From Variovorax paradoxus EPS (lineage in GTDB: Bacteria; Pseudomonadota; Gammaproteobacteria; Burkholderiales; Burkholderiaceae_C), in assembly GCF_000184745.1 (NCBI RefSeq), contig NC_014931.1, positions 5,084,001 through 5,148,000 of the forward strand: a stretch of DNA of 64,000 bases. The letters are read 5' to 3'. Below the pieces are notes generated by a model that was not told where the DNA came from, did no database searches, and was given only the letters and a program-made list of their open reading frames with translations. A program made the position numbers and the translations under genes. This document shows positions 49,136-58,908 of this stretch, piece by piece (the first letter of the stretch is position 1; each line of letters starts with the position of its first letter).

Positions 49136-50488
49136 TCAGTCGCGCACGAGTGCCCGGTTCAGGCCCAGCGCCGCCAGCGTGCCGGCCGCGCCGGAGAGCA
49201 GGTAGACGCTGACATACGCCAGACCGAAGTTCGCCGACAGCCCCAGCGCCACCAGCGGTGCGAACGCAGCGCCGATCAGCCAGGCCAGGTCGGCCGTGAG
49301 GGCCGCGCCGGTGTAGCGGTACTTGGGTTCGAAATTCGAAGTCACCGCGCCCGCGGCCTGGCCATACGAAAGGCCCAGCAGCACGAAGCCCAGCAGGATG
49401 AAGACGTCCTGCCCGATGCGGCCGCCGTCGAGCAGCGTGGGGGCAAAGCCACTGAACACCGCGATCAGCGCGGCCAGGCCGCCCAAGGTGAAACGGCGTC
49501 CCACGCGGTCGGCGATCAGGCCCGAGGCCACGATGCCGCCGGCGCAGAACACCGCGCCGATCATCTGCACGATCAGGAACTCGGTGATCGACTGGTCCGA
49601 GTACAGCGTGATCCAGGACAGCGGGAACACGGTGATGAGGTGGAACAGCGCATAGCTGGCCAGCGCGGCGAACGCGCCGATCAGCAGGTTGGCGCCCTGC
49701 GAGCGGGTCAGCTCGACCACGCTGGTGGGCTGCAGTTCGCGCTCTTCGAGCAGGCGCGAATATTCTTCGGTCGCCACGAGACGCAGGCGCGCGAAGAGCG
49801 CCACGACGTTGATCGCGAAGGCCACGTAGAAGGTGTAGCGCCAGCCCCAGTCGAGGAATTCCTTGATCGAGAGGCTTGCGTAGAGGTACGCGAACAGCGC
49901 GCTGGCAATGAAGAAGCCGATGGGCGCGCCCAGCTGGCCCAGCATGGCGTACCAGCCGCGGCGGTTCGGCGGCGCGTTCAGCGCCAGCAGCGAAGGCAGA
50001 CCGTCCCACGAGCCGCCGAGCGCGAGGCCCTGGCAGAAGCGGAACACCGACAGCAGCACGATCGCGGTGAACCCGAGGCTTTCGTAGCCCGGCAGGAAGG
50101 CGATGCCGGCCGTGGACGTGCCCAGGAGGAACAGCGCGATGGTCAGCTTGGTCTCGCGCCCGAATCGTCGCTGGATCGCCATCGAAATGACAGTTCCGAA
50201 CGGCCGGGCGATGAATGCGAACGAGAAGACCACGAACGCGTAGAGGATTCCCTCCAGGCGCTGCTCGAACGGGAAGAATACGTACGGAAAGACCAGCACC
50301 GAGGCGATGCCGTAGACGAAGAAGTCGAAATACTCGGAAGCGCGGCCGATGACCACGCCGACGGCGATTTCGCCCGGAGCGATGTGCGAGTGATCGGCGC
50401 CGCCACTCTGGCTCGGGCCGGCGCCGTTTCCGGACGTGTTCGGCACAGGCTGTGCGCCTTGCGGACTGATGCTGGACGTCGTCGTCAT
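49136..50488 (-). CDS. MFS transporter, metabolite:H+ symporter (MHS) family
   Basis: 450 residues with twelve predicted helices. The N-terminal segment ASEYFDFFVYGIASVLVFPY, the RPFGTVISMAIQRRFGRETK loop and LIADRVGRRFTLGGL are typical of MHS symporters for organic acids or osmolytes. The ATG at 50488 is preferred over an upstream in-frame TTG at 50524 because the extra residues are absent from the family. It is divergent from cyoA. The substrate is unknown. Confidence 0.85.
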   Translation of the reverse strand: MTTTSSISPQGAQPVPNTSGNGAGPSQSGGADHSHIAPGEIAVGVVIGRASEYFDFFVYGIASVLVFPYVFFPFEQRLEGILYAFVVFSFAFIARPFGTVISMAIQRRFGRETKLTIALFLLGTSTAGIAFLPGYESLGFTAIVLLSVFRFCQGLALGGSWDGLPSLLALNAPPNRRGWYAMLGQLGAPIGFFIASALFAYLYASLSIKEFLDWGWRYTFYVAFAINVVALFARLRLVATEEYSRLLEERELQPTSVVELTRSQGANLLIGAFAALASYALFHLITVFPLSWITLYSDQSITEFLIVQMIGAVFCAGGIVASGLIADRVGRRFTLGGLAALIAVFSGFAPTLLDGGRIGQDVFILLGFVLLGLSYGQAAGAVTSNFEPKYRYTGAALTADLAWLIGAAFAPLVALGLSANFGLAYVSVYLLSGAAGTLAALGLNRALVRD

Positions 50489-50582
50489 TGCGTTTTGTAA
50501 TTCGGGTGTCACCGACAGTGACAAAGGTAGGCCATTAACAGGAATGCCCCGAGCGTCTCACCGAAAGCAGTTTCCCGCCATA

Positions 50583-50595
50583 GGACAAAACGTCC
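50583..50595. promoter_or_regulatory. Small inverted repeat in the cyo promoter region
   Basis: GGAC-AAAAC-GTCC lies in the 183-base space between the divergent MFS and cyoA genes. It is a weak operator candidate. I see no clear FNR or ArcA box. Confidence 0.2.
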
Positions 50596-50671
50596 AATAG
50601 GCGCCAAGTCCCTTTGGTCGTAGATTGTGGAGTCTTAGCGCAGCCCACGCACTTCTTTCTTTCTCTTCGGC

Positions 50672-51697
50672 ATGCCCACCCTCCACTCCCTTCGCCGATG
50701 GCTCGTCTTGCTCCCCCTCGCATTGCTGGCGGGCTGCAACACGGTGCTCATGAACCCCTCCGGGGACATCGCCAACCAGCAGGGCCGACTCATCGTCGTG
50801 TCCACGGTGCTGATGCTGATCATCATCATCCCGGTGATCGCGCTGACCATCTTCTTCGCCTGGCGCTATCGCCAGTCGAACAAGGAGGCCACCTACAGCC
50901 CCGACTGGGACCACTCCACCCAGCTCGAACTGGCGATCTGGGCCGCGCCGCTCCTGATCATCATCGCGCTGGGCGCGATCACCTGGATCAGCACACACAC
51001 GCTCGACCCCTACCGCCCGCTCACGCGCCTGGACGCCAAGCGCCAGATCTCGCCCGAGACCAAGCCGCTGGTGGTCGAAGTGGTGGCGCTCGACTGGAAG
51101 TGGCTCTTCATCTACCCCGAGCAGGGCATCGCCACGGTCAATGAACTGGCCGCGCCGGTGGACGTGCCGATCAGCTTCAAGATCACCGCCTCCTCGGTGA
51201 TGAACTCCTTCTTCATCCCCGCGCTGGCCGGCCAGATCTACGCCATGCCGGGCATGGAAACCAAGCTGCACGCGGTGATCAACAAGCCGGGCGAATTCGA
51301 AGGCTTCTCGGCCAACTACAGCGGCGCGGGCTTCTCGGGCATGCGCTTCAAGTTCCACGGCCTGAACAAGGACGACTTCGACCAGTGGGTTGCCAAGGTC
51401 AAGGCCGGCAAGGAAGGCGAGCTCACCCGCGAGGGCTACACGAAGCTCGAAGTGCCCAGCGAGCGCGAGCCCGTGCGTCACTACGCCAGCGTCGACGCCG
51501 ACCTGTACAACGCCATCCTCAACCGCTGTGTCGACCGCAACAAGATGTGCATGAGCCAGATGATGGCCATCGACGCCGACGGCGGCCTGGGCAAGCCCGG
51601 CGCCTTCAACGTCGCCACCATGCAGAGCTGGCAACCCGACACCCTCAACTCGCCCAAGCGTAAATACGTCACGGCGATGTGCACCACCGAAGAATGA
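50672..51697 (+). CDS. cyoA: Cytochrome bo3 ubiquinol oxidase subunit II
   Basis: 341 residues. Lipoprotein signal with [20 protein letters not shown], two membrane helices, and a periplasmic cupredoxin domain ([40 protein letters not shown]) lacking the CuA Cys/His ligands, as expected for a quinol rather than a cytochrome c oxidase. A C-terminal COX-aromatic extension follows ([14 protein letters not shown]). First gene of the operon; it overlaps cyoB (ATGA). Confidence 0.96.
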   Translation: MPTLHSLRRWLVLLPLALLAGCNTVLMNPSGDIANQQGRLIVVSTVLMLIIIIPVIALTIFFAWRYRQSNKEATYSPDWDHSTQLELAIWAAPLLIIIALGAITWISTHTLDPYRPLTRLDAKRQISPETKPLVVEVVALDWKWLFIYPEQGIATVNELAAPVDVPISFKITASSVMNSFFIPALAGQIYAMPGMETKLHAVINKPGEFEGFSANYSGAGFSGMRFKFHGLNKDDFDQWVAKVKAGKEGELTREGYTKLEVPSEREPVRHYASVDADLYNAILNRCVDRNKMCMSQMMAIDADGGLGKPGAFNVATMQSWQPDTLNSPKRKYVTAMCTTEE

Positions 51698-53724
51698 CGA
51701 TGCTTGCGAACCTTGACCTGACGAAGCTCGTCTTCGGCCGCCTCACGTGGGAGGCGATTCCCTACCACGAGCCCATCCTGCTCGCGACCTTCGCGGCCGT
51801 GGTGCTGGGCGGCCTGGCCCTCCTGGGCGCGCTCACCTACTTCAAGGTGTGGGGCGTGCTGTGGCGCGACTGGATCACCAGCATCGACCACAAGAAGATC
51901 GGCATCATGTACATCATCCTCGGGCTGGTGATGCTGCTGCGCGGCTTTGCCGACGCGATCATGATGCGGGCCCAGCAGGCCTTCGCCTTCGGCGACAACG
52001 CGGGCTTCCTGCCGCCGCACCACTACGACCAGATCTTCACCGCCCACGGCGTGATCATGATCTTCTTCGTGGCGATGCCGCTGGTCACGGGCCTCATGAA
52101 CTTCGTGGTGCCGCTGCAGATCGGCGCGCGCGACGTGGCCTTCCCGTTCCTGAACAACTTCAGCTTCTGGATGACCACCTTCGGCGCCGGCCTCGTGATG
52201 GCGTCGCTGTTCGTCGGCGAGTTCGCCAAGACGGGCTGGCTCGCGTATCCGCCGCTGTCGGGCATTCTCTTCAGCCCCGACGTGGGGGTCGACTACTACA
52301 TATGGTCGTTGCAGATAGCGGGGGTAGGTACCTTGCTATCCGGCGTGAACCTGCTGGCCACCATCGTGAAGATGCGCGCGCCCGGCATGACCATGATGAA
52401 GATGCCCGTCTTCACCTGGACCGCCCTGTGCACCAACGTGCTGATCGTGGCTGCCTTCCCGGTGCTGACCGCTGTGCTGGCCCTGCTGTCGCTCGACCGC
52501 TACGTCGGCACCAACTTCTTCACGAACGACCTGGGCGGCAACGCCATGATGTACGTGAACCTGATCTGGATCTGGGGCCACCCCGAGGTGTACATCCTGA
52601 TCCTGCCGGCCTTCGGCATCTTCTCGGAAGTGGTCTCCACCTTCTCGGGCAAGCGCCTCTTCGGCTACGCCTCGATGGTGTATGCCACGGTCGTGATCAC
52701 GATCCTCTCGTACCTCGTGTGGCTGCATCACTTCTTCACCATGGGCTCCGGCGCCAGCGTGAATTCGTTCTTCGGCATCACGACGATGATCATCTCGATC
52801 CCGACGGGCGCGAAGATCTTCAACTGGCTCTTCACCATGTACCGCGGCCGCATCCGCTACGAGCTGCCGATGATGTGGACCATCGGCTTCATGATCACCT
52901 TCGTGATCGGCGGCATGACGGGCGTGCTGCTGGCCGTTCCCCCGGCCGACTTCGTCCTGCACAACAGCCTGTTCCTCATTGCCCACTTCCACAACGTGAT
53001 CATCGGCGGCGTGCTGTTCGGCATGCTGGCGGGCATCACCTACTGGTTCCCGAAGGCCTTCGGCTACAAGCTCGATCCGTTCTGGGGCAAGTGCTCGTTC
53101 TGGTTCTGGATCATCGGCTTCTGGTTCGCCTTCATGCCGCTGTACATCCTGGGCCTGATGGGCGTCACCCGCCGCATGAGCCACTTCCAGGACATGTCGC
53201 TGCAGATCTGGTTCCAGATCGCCGCCTTCGGCGCCGTGCTGATCGCGCTGGGCATCGCCTCCTTCATCATCCAGCTGGTGGTGAGCTACATCCGCCGCGA
53301 TTCGCTCCGCGACACCACGGGCGACCCGTGGAACGGCCGCACGCTCGAATGGTCGACCTCCTCGCCGCCGCCGGCCTACAACTTCGCGTTCACGCCGCGC
53401 ATCCATGACAACGATGCCTGGACCGACATGAAGCGCCGCGGCTACGAGCGTCCGCTCGAGGGCTTCACCCCGATCCACATGCCCAAGAACACCAGCGCCG
53501 GCTTCATCATCGCGGCCCTGGCAGCGGTCTGCGGCTTCGCGTTGATCTGGCAGATGTGGCTCGTGGCGGGCATCGGCTTCGTCGCCATGCTGGCCGCCGT
53601 GATCATCCATACCTTCAACTACAAGCGCGACTACTACATCCCCGCGGAAGACGTCGTTCGCACCGAGGGCGAACGCACGCGCCTCCTGGGCGTTTCGGGA
53701 GTCTCGGGAGCCGCCCATGTCTGA
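51694..53724 (+). CDS. cyoB: Cytochrome bo3 ubiquinol oxidase subunit I
   Basis: 676 residues, heme-copper oxidase of the A type with about fifteen helices. Metal ligands are visible in [15 protein letters not shown] (low-spin heme His), [17 protein letters not shown] (CuB His cross-linked to Tyr), WLHHFFTMG (CuB His pair) and [17 protein letters not shown] (heme o3 and heme b His). It reduces O2 to water and pumps protons. The start at MTMLANLDL overlaps the cyoA stop. Confidence 0.97.
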   Translation: MTMLANLDLTKLVFGRLTWEAIPYHEPILLATFAAVVLGGLALLGALTYFKVWGVLWRDWITSIDHKKIGIMYIILGLVMLLRGFADAIMMRAQQAFAFGDNAGFLPPHHYDQIFTAHGVIMIFFVAMPLVTGLMNFVVPLQIGARDVAFPFLNNFSFWMTTFGAGLVMASLFVGEFAKTGWLAYPPLSGILFSPDVGVDYYIWSLQIAGVGTLLSGVNLLATIVKMRAPGMTMMKMPVFTWTALCTNVLIVAAFPVLTAVLALLSLDRYVGTNFFTNDLGGNAMMYVNLIWIWGHPEVYILILPAFGIFSEVVSTFSGKRLFGYASMVYATVVITILSYLVWLHHFFTMGSGASVNSFFGITTMIISIPTGAKIFNWLFTMYRGRIRYELPMMWTIGFMITFVIGGMTGVLLAVPPADFVLHNSLFLIAHFHNVIIGGVLFGMLAGITYWFPKAFGYKLDPFWGKCSFWFWIIGFWFAFMPLYILGLMGVTRRMSHFQDMSLQIWFQIAAFGAVLIALGIASFIIQLVVSYIRRDSLRDTTGDPWNGRTLEWSTSSPPPAYNFAFTPRIHDNDAWTDMKRRGYERPLEGFTPIHMPKNTSAGFIIAALAAVCGFALIWQMWLVAGIGFVAMLAAVIIHTFNYKRDYYIPAEDVVRTEGERTRLLGVSGVSGAAHV

Positions 53725-54382
53725 TACCACCGCCCTGCATCACCCGGGGTCTTCGCACCCCCACAGCGACCAGACGGGCAAGCCGCCCGTGTTCGAGCTG
53801 TTCCACGTCGGCAACGACCATCACCCGGAAAACGGCACGCTGCTCGGCTTCTGGCTCTACCTGATGAGCGACTGCCTCATCTTCGCGTGCCTGTTCGCGG
53901 TGTACGGCGTGCTGGGCCGCAGCTACGCGGCCGGCCCCTCGGGCGCTGATTTGTTCGACCTGCCGCTGGTGGCGATCAACACCTCGCTGCTGTTGCTGTC
54001 GTCGATCACCTACGGCTTCGCGATGCTCGAGATGCAGAAGAAGCGCATGGGCGGCGTGCTCGTGTGGCTGGCCATCACGGGCCTCCTGGGCGCGGGCTTC
54101 ATCGGCCTCGAACTCTACGAATTCGCGCACCTGTTGCACGAAGGCGCGGGCCCGCAGCGCAGCGCTTTCCTGTCGTCGTTCTTCGCACTGGTCGGCACCC
54201 ACGGCCTGCACGTGAGCTTCGGCATCATCTGGCTCATCGTGCTGATGATCCAGCTGCCCAAGCACGGCTTCACCGCCGCGAACCGCCGCCGCCTGATGTG
54301 CCTGTCGATGTTCTGGCACTTCCTGGACGTCGTGTGGATCGGCGTCTTCACCTTTGTCTACCTGATGGGATCGATGGCATGA
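53717..54382 (+). CDS. cyoC: Cytochrome bo3 ubiquinol oxidase subunit III
   Basis: 221 residues with five helices, matching the CyoC length. [37 protein letters not shown] and [20 protein letters not shown] are conserved. It overlaps cyoB by 8 bases. Unusually, 151 bases containing repeat R1 separate it from cyoD. Confidence 0.96.
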   Translation: MSDTTALHHPGSSHPHSDQTGKPPVFELFHVGNDHHPENGTLLGFWLYLMSDCLIFACLFAVYGVLGRSYAAGPSGADLFDLPLVAINTSLLLLSSITYGFAMLEMQKKRMGGVLVWLAITGLLGAGFIGLELYEFAHLLHEGAGPQRSAFLSSFFALVGTHGLHVSFGIIWLIVLMIQLPKHGFTAANRRRLMCLSMFWHFLDVVWIGVFTFVYLMGSMA

Positions 54383-54392
54383 GCGCAGCAAT

Positions 54393-54494
54393 AAGGCTCG
54401 CCCCCAGGCTCCGCGCACTTCGTGTCGCTTCTCCTACCCCCTACCGGGGGCAACACCAGTGGCCCGGCAAAGCCGGTTCCACGGTGTTCCTCGA
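54393..54494. repeat. Interspersed structured repeat R1, copy 2, inside the cyo operon
   Basis: About 100 bases nearly identical to 265-366 are placed between cyoC and cyoD. Its stable stems (CCCCCTA/CCGGGGG and GGCCCGGC/GCCGGTTCC-like) could affect mRNA decay or attenuation and so set the ratio of CyoD to the other subunits. Confidence 0.8.
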
Positions 54495-54533
54495 CAAGAG
54501 CATTGCCGACGTATCACACAGCAAGGTTGTTCA

Positions 54534-54944
54534 ATGAGCGCCCACATCGACACCGCAGCGCACGGTCATGACGCGCACAGCGCCCACGACGACCATCACG
54601 ACGATGGTCCCGTGAGCCACAGCACCTTCAAGGGCTACATGACCGGCTTCGTGCTGGCCGTGATCCTGACGGCGATTCCGTTCTGGCTCGTGATGGGCAA
54701 GGTGTTCGCGAACACCAACACCACGTCGCTCATCATCCTGGGCTTCGCCGCGGTGCAGATCGTGGTGCACATGATCTATTTCCTGCACATGGACGCCAAG
54801 TCCGAGAGCGGATGGAACATGCTGGCGCTGATCTTCACGATCGTGCTGGTGGTCATCACGCTGGCCGGATCGCTCTGGGTCATGTACCACATGAACACGA
54901 ACATGATGCCGATGTCGGTCCACGACATGAAGAACATGCCTTGA
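54534..54944 (+). CDS. cyoD: Cytochrome bo3 ubiquinol oxidase subunit IV
   Basis: 136 residues. A long His/Asp-rich N-terminal tail (HGHDAHSAHDDHHDDGPVSH) may bind metal. Three helices of the CyoD fold follow (KGYMTGFVLAVILTAIPFWL; AVQIVVHMIYFLHMDAKSES; MLALIFTIVLVVITLAGSLW). It acts in assembly of the CuB site. The start at MSAHIDTAA lies 40 bases after repeat R1. Confidence 0.94.
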   Translation: MSAHIDTAAHGHDAHSAHDDHHDDGPVSHSTFKGYMTGFVLAVILTAIPFWLVMGKVFANTNTTSLIILGFAAVQIVVHMIYFLHMDAKSESGWNMLALIFTIVLVVITLAGSLWVMYHMNTNMMPMSVHDMKNMP

Positions 54945-55798
54945 CGACACAGCCGCCAGACCTCCTTTCCAGCCACGACAAACCGGCAGGCCGCCCGCGC
55001 TCCGCGGCCGCCCGGGTGGCACTGGCGGTCTGTGCGGTGCTTGCCTTTGCCGGCTTCTTCGCGCTCGGCACCTGGCAGGTCGAGCGCAGGGCCTGGAAGC
55101 TCGATCTCATCGCCCGCGTCGACCAGCGCGTGCATGCCCCGGCCGCCGAGCCCCCCGCGCGCGCCGCCTGGCCGCAAGTGAACGCGGCCAACGACGAATA
55201 CCGCCATGTGCGCGTCACCGGCACCTTCCTGCACGACAAGGAAACCCTGACCCAGGCCAGCACCCGGCTCGGCGCCGGATTCTGGGTGCTGACGCCATTG
55301 CAGACGGCCGATGGCACCGTGGTGCTGGTCAATCGCGGCTTCGTGCCGCCCGAAGCCCGCGAACGTGCGAGCCGAGCGGCCACCGAGGCGAAGGGCGAAG
55401 TCACTGTTGCCGGCCTCTTGCGCATCACCGAGCCCAAGGGCGGATTTCTTCGCAAGAACGACCCCGCCGCAGACCGCTGGTTCTCGCGCGATGTGCAGGC
55501 CATCGGCGCGGCACGCGGGTTGAATGACGTGGCGCCGTACTTCGTCGATGCGGAGGCCGATCCGTCGCTCTCTGCAGAAACGGCCGATTACCCCGTGCGT
55601 GGCTTGACGGTCATCGCCTTCCCCAACAGCCACCTCGTCTACGCCCTCACCTGGTACGGGCTGGCACTGATGGTGCTGGGCGCCGCCTGGTTCGTCTGGC
55701 GCGACGGCCGCAAGCGCGCCGGGCGTGCACCCGGCGGCACCGGCGAAAATGCGGCCCATGCCGACCCCAGCCCTCGCTCCGATGCGTACCGCGACTGA
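54941..55798 (+). CDS. SURF1-family oxidase assembly protein
   Basis: 285 residues from a TTG start that overlaps the cyoD stop (TTGA); no ATG is available. There is one N-terminal helix (ALAVCAVLAFAGFFALGTWQ-VERR), a large periplasmic domain (EYRHVRVTGTFLHDKETLTQ, GFWVLTPLQTADGTVVLVNR-GFVP), and a C-terminal helix (LTWYGLALMVLGAAWFVW). SURF1 helps insert heme a/o into heme-copper oxidases. No CyoE heme-o synthase gene is present here. Confidence 0.9.
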   Translation: MTTQPPDLLSSHDKPAGRPRSAAARVALAVCAVLAFAGFFALGTWQVERRAWKLDLIARVDQRVHAPAAEPPARAAWPQVNAANDEYRHVRVTGTFLHDKETLTQASTRLGAGFWVLTPLQTADGTVVLVNRGFVPPEARERASRAATEAKGEVTVAGLLRITEPKGGFLRKNDPAADRWFSRDVQAIGAARGLNDVAPYFVDAEADPSLSAETADYPVRGLTVIAFPNSHLVYALTWYGLALMVLGAAWFVWRDGRKRAGRAPGGTGENAAHADPSPRSDAYRD

Positions 55799-57164
55799 AG
55801 CGGTCGCGGGCGAGCTGCCCGCCCCCCGCGCCGGCGTCGCGAGCCTGGACAACGCCACCGGTCACAAGAACATGCAGCAGCTGATCCAGCTGCGCTGGTT
55901 CGCGGTGGTCGGGCAGGTCGCCACCATCCTGGTGGTGCACTACGGCTTCGGCATCCGGCTGCCGCTGGACAACATGCTGCAGGTGCTCACCTGCCTCGCG
56001 CTCTTCAACATGGTGAGCCTGCTGCGCTCGCGCACCCACCGCCGGGTGACCAATGGCGAGCTGTTCCTCGCGCTCCTGGTCGACGTGGCCACGCTCACGG
56101 CCCAGCTCTACCTGAGCGGCGGCGCGACCAACCCGTTCGTCTTTCTCTACCTGCTGCAGGTGATCCTGGGCGCGGTGCTGCTGAAGGCCTGGTCGACCTG
56201 GACCATCGTGGTCATCACCAGCCTGTGCTTCGCGGGCCTTGCGCTTTTCTCGCGCCCGCTCGCGCTGCCGCTGGACCACGACCGGGGCCTCTGGAGCCCG
56301 TACATCCAGGGCATGCTGGTGTGCTTTGCGCTCAATGCGGCGCTGCTCGTCATCTTCATCACCCGCATCAGCCGCAACCTGCGTGCCCGCGATGCACGGC
56401 TGGCCGACCTGCGCCAGCGCGCCTCGGAAGAAGAACACATCGTGCGCATGGGCCTGCTCGCCTCGGGCGCCGCCCACGAGCTGGGCACGCCGCTTGCCAC
56501 GCTGGCGGTGATCCTCGGAGACTGGCGTCGCCTGCCGCACTTCAGCTCCGACCCCGAACTCCTGACCGAGGTGGCGGAAATGGAACTGCAGATCCAGCGC
56601 TGCAAGAGCATCGTGAGCGGCATCCTGCTGTCGGCCGGAGAGGCGCGCGGCGAATCGTCGGAAGAAACCACCGTGAGCACCTTCCTGGACAACCTCGTGG
56701 AAGAGTGGCGCACCACGCGCCCCGTCGAGGAGTTCGACTACGACAATCGCTTCGGGCAAGACCTGCCCATGGTTTCCGACTCGGCCTTGAAGCAGATGAT
56801 CTGCAACGTGCTCGACAACGCCCTGGAGGCCTCGCCGCACTGGCTGCGCCTTGAAGCGACGCACGACGCGGACAACCTCACGATCACCGTCACCGACGCC
56901 GGCCCCGGCTTCCTGCCGGCGATCCTCAAGGAGTTCGGCAAGCCCTACCAGTCGAGCAAGGGCCGCCCGGGCGGCGGGCTCGGGCTGTTCCTCGTCGCCA
57001 ACGTGGCGCGCACTTTGGGCGGCCGCGTCGCGGCACGCAACCGGCCCGAGGGCGGCGCCATCGTGACTGTCACGCTGCCGCTCGCGGCCGTCGTGCTGGA
57101 AGAGGAAGAAGCCGACGACGAAACGGTCTCGCCGGCCGAGCCCATCGCCAACGCCAAGCCATGA
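55749..57164 (+). CDS. regB: RegB/PrrB/ActS-type redox sensor histidine kinase
   Basis: About 471 residues; the start is uncertain (ATG at 55749, 55758 or 55782, within the SURF1 3' end). Six membrane helices include the ubiquinone-binding heptad GGATNPF in LSGGATNPFVFLYLLQVI. The H box is ASGAAHELGTPLATLAVILG. A Cys 42 residues after the His (QIQRCKSIVSGILL) sits where the redox-active Cys of RegB lies. The ATPase domain has a VLDNALEASP N box, DAGPGF and GGGLGLFL. It senses quinone/redox state and phosphorylates RegA, encoded next (ATGA overlap). Confidence 0.92.
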   Translation: MRPMPTPALAPMRTATEAVAGELPAPRAGVASLDNATGHKNMQQLIQLRWFAVVGQVATILVVHYGFGIRLPLDNMLQVLTCLALFNMVSLLRSRTHRRVTNGELFLALLVDVATLTAQLYLSGGATNPFVFLYLLQVILGAVLLKAWSTWTIVVITSLCFAGLALFSRPLALPLDHDRGLWSPYIQGMLVCFALNAALLVIFITRISRNLRARDARLADLRQRASEEEHIVRMGLLASGAAHELGTPLATLAVILGDWRRLPHFSSDPELLTEVAEMELQIQRCKSIVSGILLSAGEARGESSEETTVSTFLDNLVEEWRTTRPVEEFDYDNRFGQDLPMVSDSALKQMICNVLDNALEASPHWLRLEATHDADNLTITVTDAGPGFLPAILKEFGKPYQSSKGRPGGGLGLFLVANVARTLGGRVAARNRPEGGAIVTVTLPLAAVVLEEEEADDETVSPAEPIANAKP

Positions 57165-57724
57165 CGGAAGAAACCGCCGAAGCCCCACGCCAGTTGCTGA
57201 TCGTCGAGGACGACGAGGCCTTCGCGCGCACGCTCAGCCGCTCCTTCGAGCGCCGCGGCTATGCGGTGATGCACGCAAGCAATGCCGAAGAGGTCCAGGC
57301 GCTGCTGGAGACCCGCTCGCCCGACCAGTCGCCCGGCTACGCGGTGGTCGACCTCAAGCTCAACGGCGAAGCCTCGGGCCTGGCCTGCGTGCAGATGCTC
57401 CACCAGCACAACCCCACGATGCTGATCGTGGTGCTCACCGGCTTTGCCAGCATCGCCACGGCGGTGGAAGCCATCAAGCTGGGCGCCTGCCACTACCTGG
57501 CCAAGCCCTCGAACACCGACGACATCGAGGCCGCCTTCGGCCGCGCGAACGGCACCACCGAGGTGGAGCTGACCAATCGCTCGACCTCGATCAAGACGCT
57601 TGAATGGGAGCGCATCCACGAGATGCTGGCCGAGACCGGCTTCAACATCTCCGAGACCGCGCGGCGGCTCGGCATGCATCGGCGCACATTGGCACGCAAA
57701 CTCGGCAAACAGCAGGTCAAGTAA
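57161..57724 (+). CDS. regA: RegA/PrrA/ActR-type response regulator
   Basis: 187 residues. Receiver with acidic pocket LLIVEDDEAFARTL, phosphoacceptor Asp in YAVVDLKLNGEASGL, VLTGFASIATAVEAIKLGA and Lys in HYLAKPSNTDDIEA. A Fis-type helix-turn-helix follows (GFNISETARRLGMHRRTLAR) that is nearly invariant among RegA proteins. It likely regulates respiratory genes, including the upstream cyo operon. It overlaps regB by 4 bases. Confidence 0.94.
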   Translation: MTEETAEAPRQLLIVEDDEAFARTLSRSFERRGYAVMHASNAEEVQALLETRSPDQSPGYAVVDLKLNGEASGLACVQMLHQHNPTMLIVVLTGFASIATAVEAIKLGACHYLAKPSNTDDIEAAFGRANGTTEVELTNRSTSIKTLEWERIHEMLAETGFNISETARRLGMHRRTLARKLGKQQVK

Positions 57725-57787
57725 CATGATCTGCCGGTTTCGCGAATTCGCGCGGAACCAAAACCGATTTTCGAGGTTCTGTTCTTG

Positions 57788-58491
57788 ATGACGAATAGCC
57801 CATCCGTGCAGCTGCAGCCCCTTCCCGCCGGTCCGAAGAAGCCGGCGCCCGTTGCTGCCCGCGACCAGACCGGGATGGAAGAACTCTTCAACGCCCTGAG
57901 CCACGGCCTCGGCCTGGTGCTGGCGATTGCCTCGCTGCCCATCCTGATCTACAGCGCCGCCCAGAAGGGCCAGGCCGCGAGCGTGGTCGGCGTCTCGCTC
58001 TTCGCGGGCACGGCCATCGTGCTGTATCTCATCTCCACGCTGTACCACGCGTTGCCCATCGGCCGCGCCAAGGCCTGGTTCAACCGGCTGGACCACGCGG
58101 CCATCTATCTCTTCATTGCGGGCAGCTACATGCCCTTTTTGTTCGGTGTGCTGCGCGGTCCGTGGGGCTGGACGCTGTTCGGGGCGATCTGCGCGGCGGC
58201 TGCGTTGGGCGTGGGCGCCAAGCTCTTCAACCGGCTGCAGCATCCGCTGTGGTCGACCGGGCTCTATGTGGCGATGGGCTGGATGGCGCTGATGGCGCGG
58301 TGCCGCTGTACGAGCGCATGTCACCGGCGGGGCTGGGTTGGCTCGTGGCCGGTGGCTTGTTCTACACGGCGGGCGCGGTGGTCTTCCTGTTCGACAACAA
58401 GATCCGCTTCGCGCATTCGGTGTGGCATCTGTTCGTGCTCGCCGGCAGCACCTGCCACTTCTTCGCCGTGCTCTGGCATTCGCACGGCTGA
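57788..58491 (+). pseudogene. Hemolysin III family membrane protein, frameshifted
   Basis: Seven-helix HlyIII/PAQR-like protein in two frames. The first frame runs from MTNSPSVQL through NALSHGLGLVLAIASLPI, YLISTLYHALPIG and DHAAIYLFIAGSYMPFLFG to GWMALMA near 58298, then turns into Arg/Cys-rich nonsense. The second frame takes over at AVPLYERMSPAGLGWLVAGG and ends KIRFAHSVWHLFVLAGSTCH-FF. Restoring one G in ATGGCGCGGTGCCG (near 58293-58300) joins them into a normal protein of about 235 residues. It may be a real mutation or a base-calling error in a GC run. Confidence 0.85.
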
Positions 58492-58508
58492 GCTTTTCTC
58501 ATCAGCAA

Positions 58509-58748
58509 TCAGTAGTGCGGCGGTAGTTCATCGCGAAGATTGCGCGCCGCCCCGTCCTGCCCCGCGTTCTGGCTCAATTGCCGCAGGTGCGCCACCTGCT
58601 GGATCAGGCTGTCGATCTGCTGCTGTTGCCGGTAGATCGTCATGTTCAGCTGCTCCAGCAGGTCGTCGGCGTAGCTCGACTTGATCTCGAGTTCGGTGAG
58701 GCGCTCGGTCACATCGTTCGGTAGGTGTTCCATGCCGCTATTGGACAT
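58509..58748 (-). CDS. slyX: SlyX-family small coiled-coil protein
   Basis: 79 residues, almost entirely one coiled coil (VTERLTELEIKSSYADDLLE-QLNMTIYRQQQQIDSL) with the C-terminal PPHY ending that is a hallmark of SlyX. The function is not known. Met at 58733 is an alternative start (MEHLPNDV). It converges on the hemolysin-III gene, 17 bases away. Confidence 0.93.
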   Translation of the reverse strand: MSNSGMEHLPNDVTERLTELEIKSSYADDLLEQLNMTIYRQQQQIDSLIQQVAHLRQLSQNAGQDGAARNLRDELPPHY

Positions 58749-58782
58749 GAAGACTTGCTTGTTCTTTGTGACGCCTTGCCTT

Positions 58783-58898
58783 GCTCCCTCCCCTTCCGGG
58801 GGAGGGCTGGGGTGGGGGCTGGCGGCGCATCAAGCACCAGCGGCGTTGCGAAGGCCGCGTGCCCCCATCCCAGCCTTCCCCCGGAAGGGGAAGGAGCA
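58783..58898. repeat. Palindromic intergenic element R3, copy C (best-preserved)
   Basis: The left arm GCTCCCTCCCCTTCCGGGGG then AGGGCTGGGGTGGGGGC and the inverse of the right arm (GCTCCTTCCCCTTCCGGGGG then AAGGCTGGGATGGGGGC) differ at only three positions over 37 bases. A central 42-base segment separates them. It lies between the MFS gene stop and slyX. Confidence 0.87.
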
Positions 58899-58908
58899 AG
58901 ACGCGCGT

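Noticed and set aside
51747..53408. A long overlapping + strand frame inside cyoB
   Set aside because: It is a +1-type shadow of cyoB, rich in Arg/His/Asp, with no motif.
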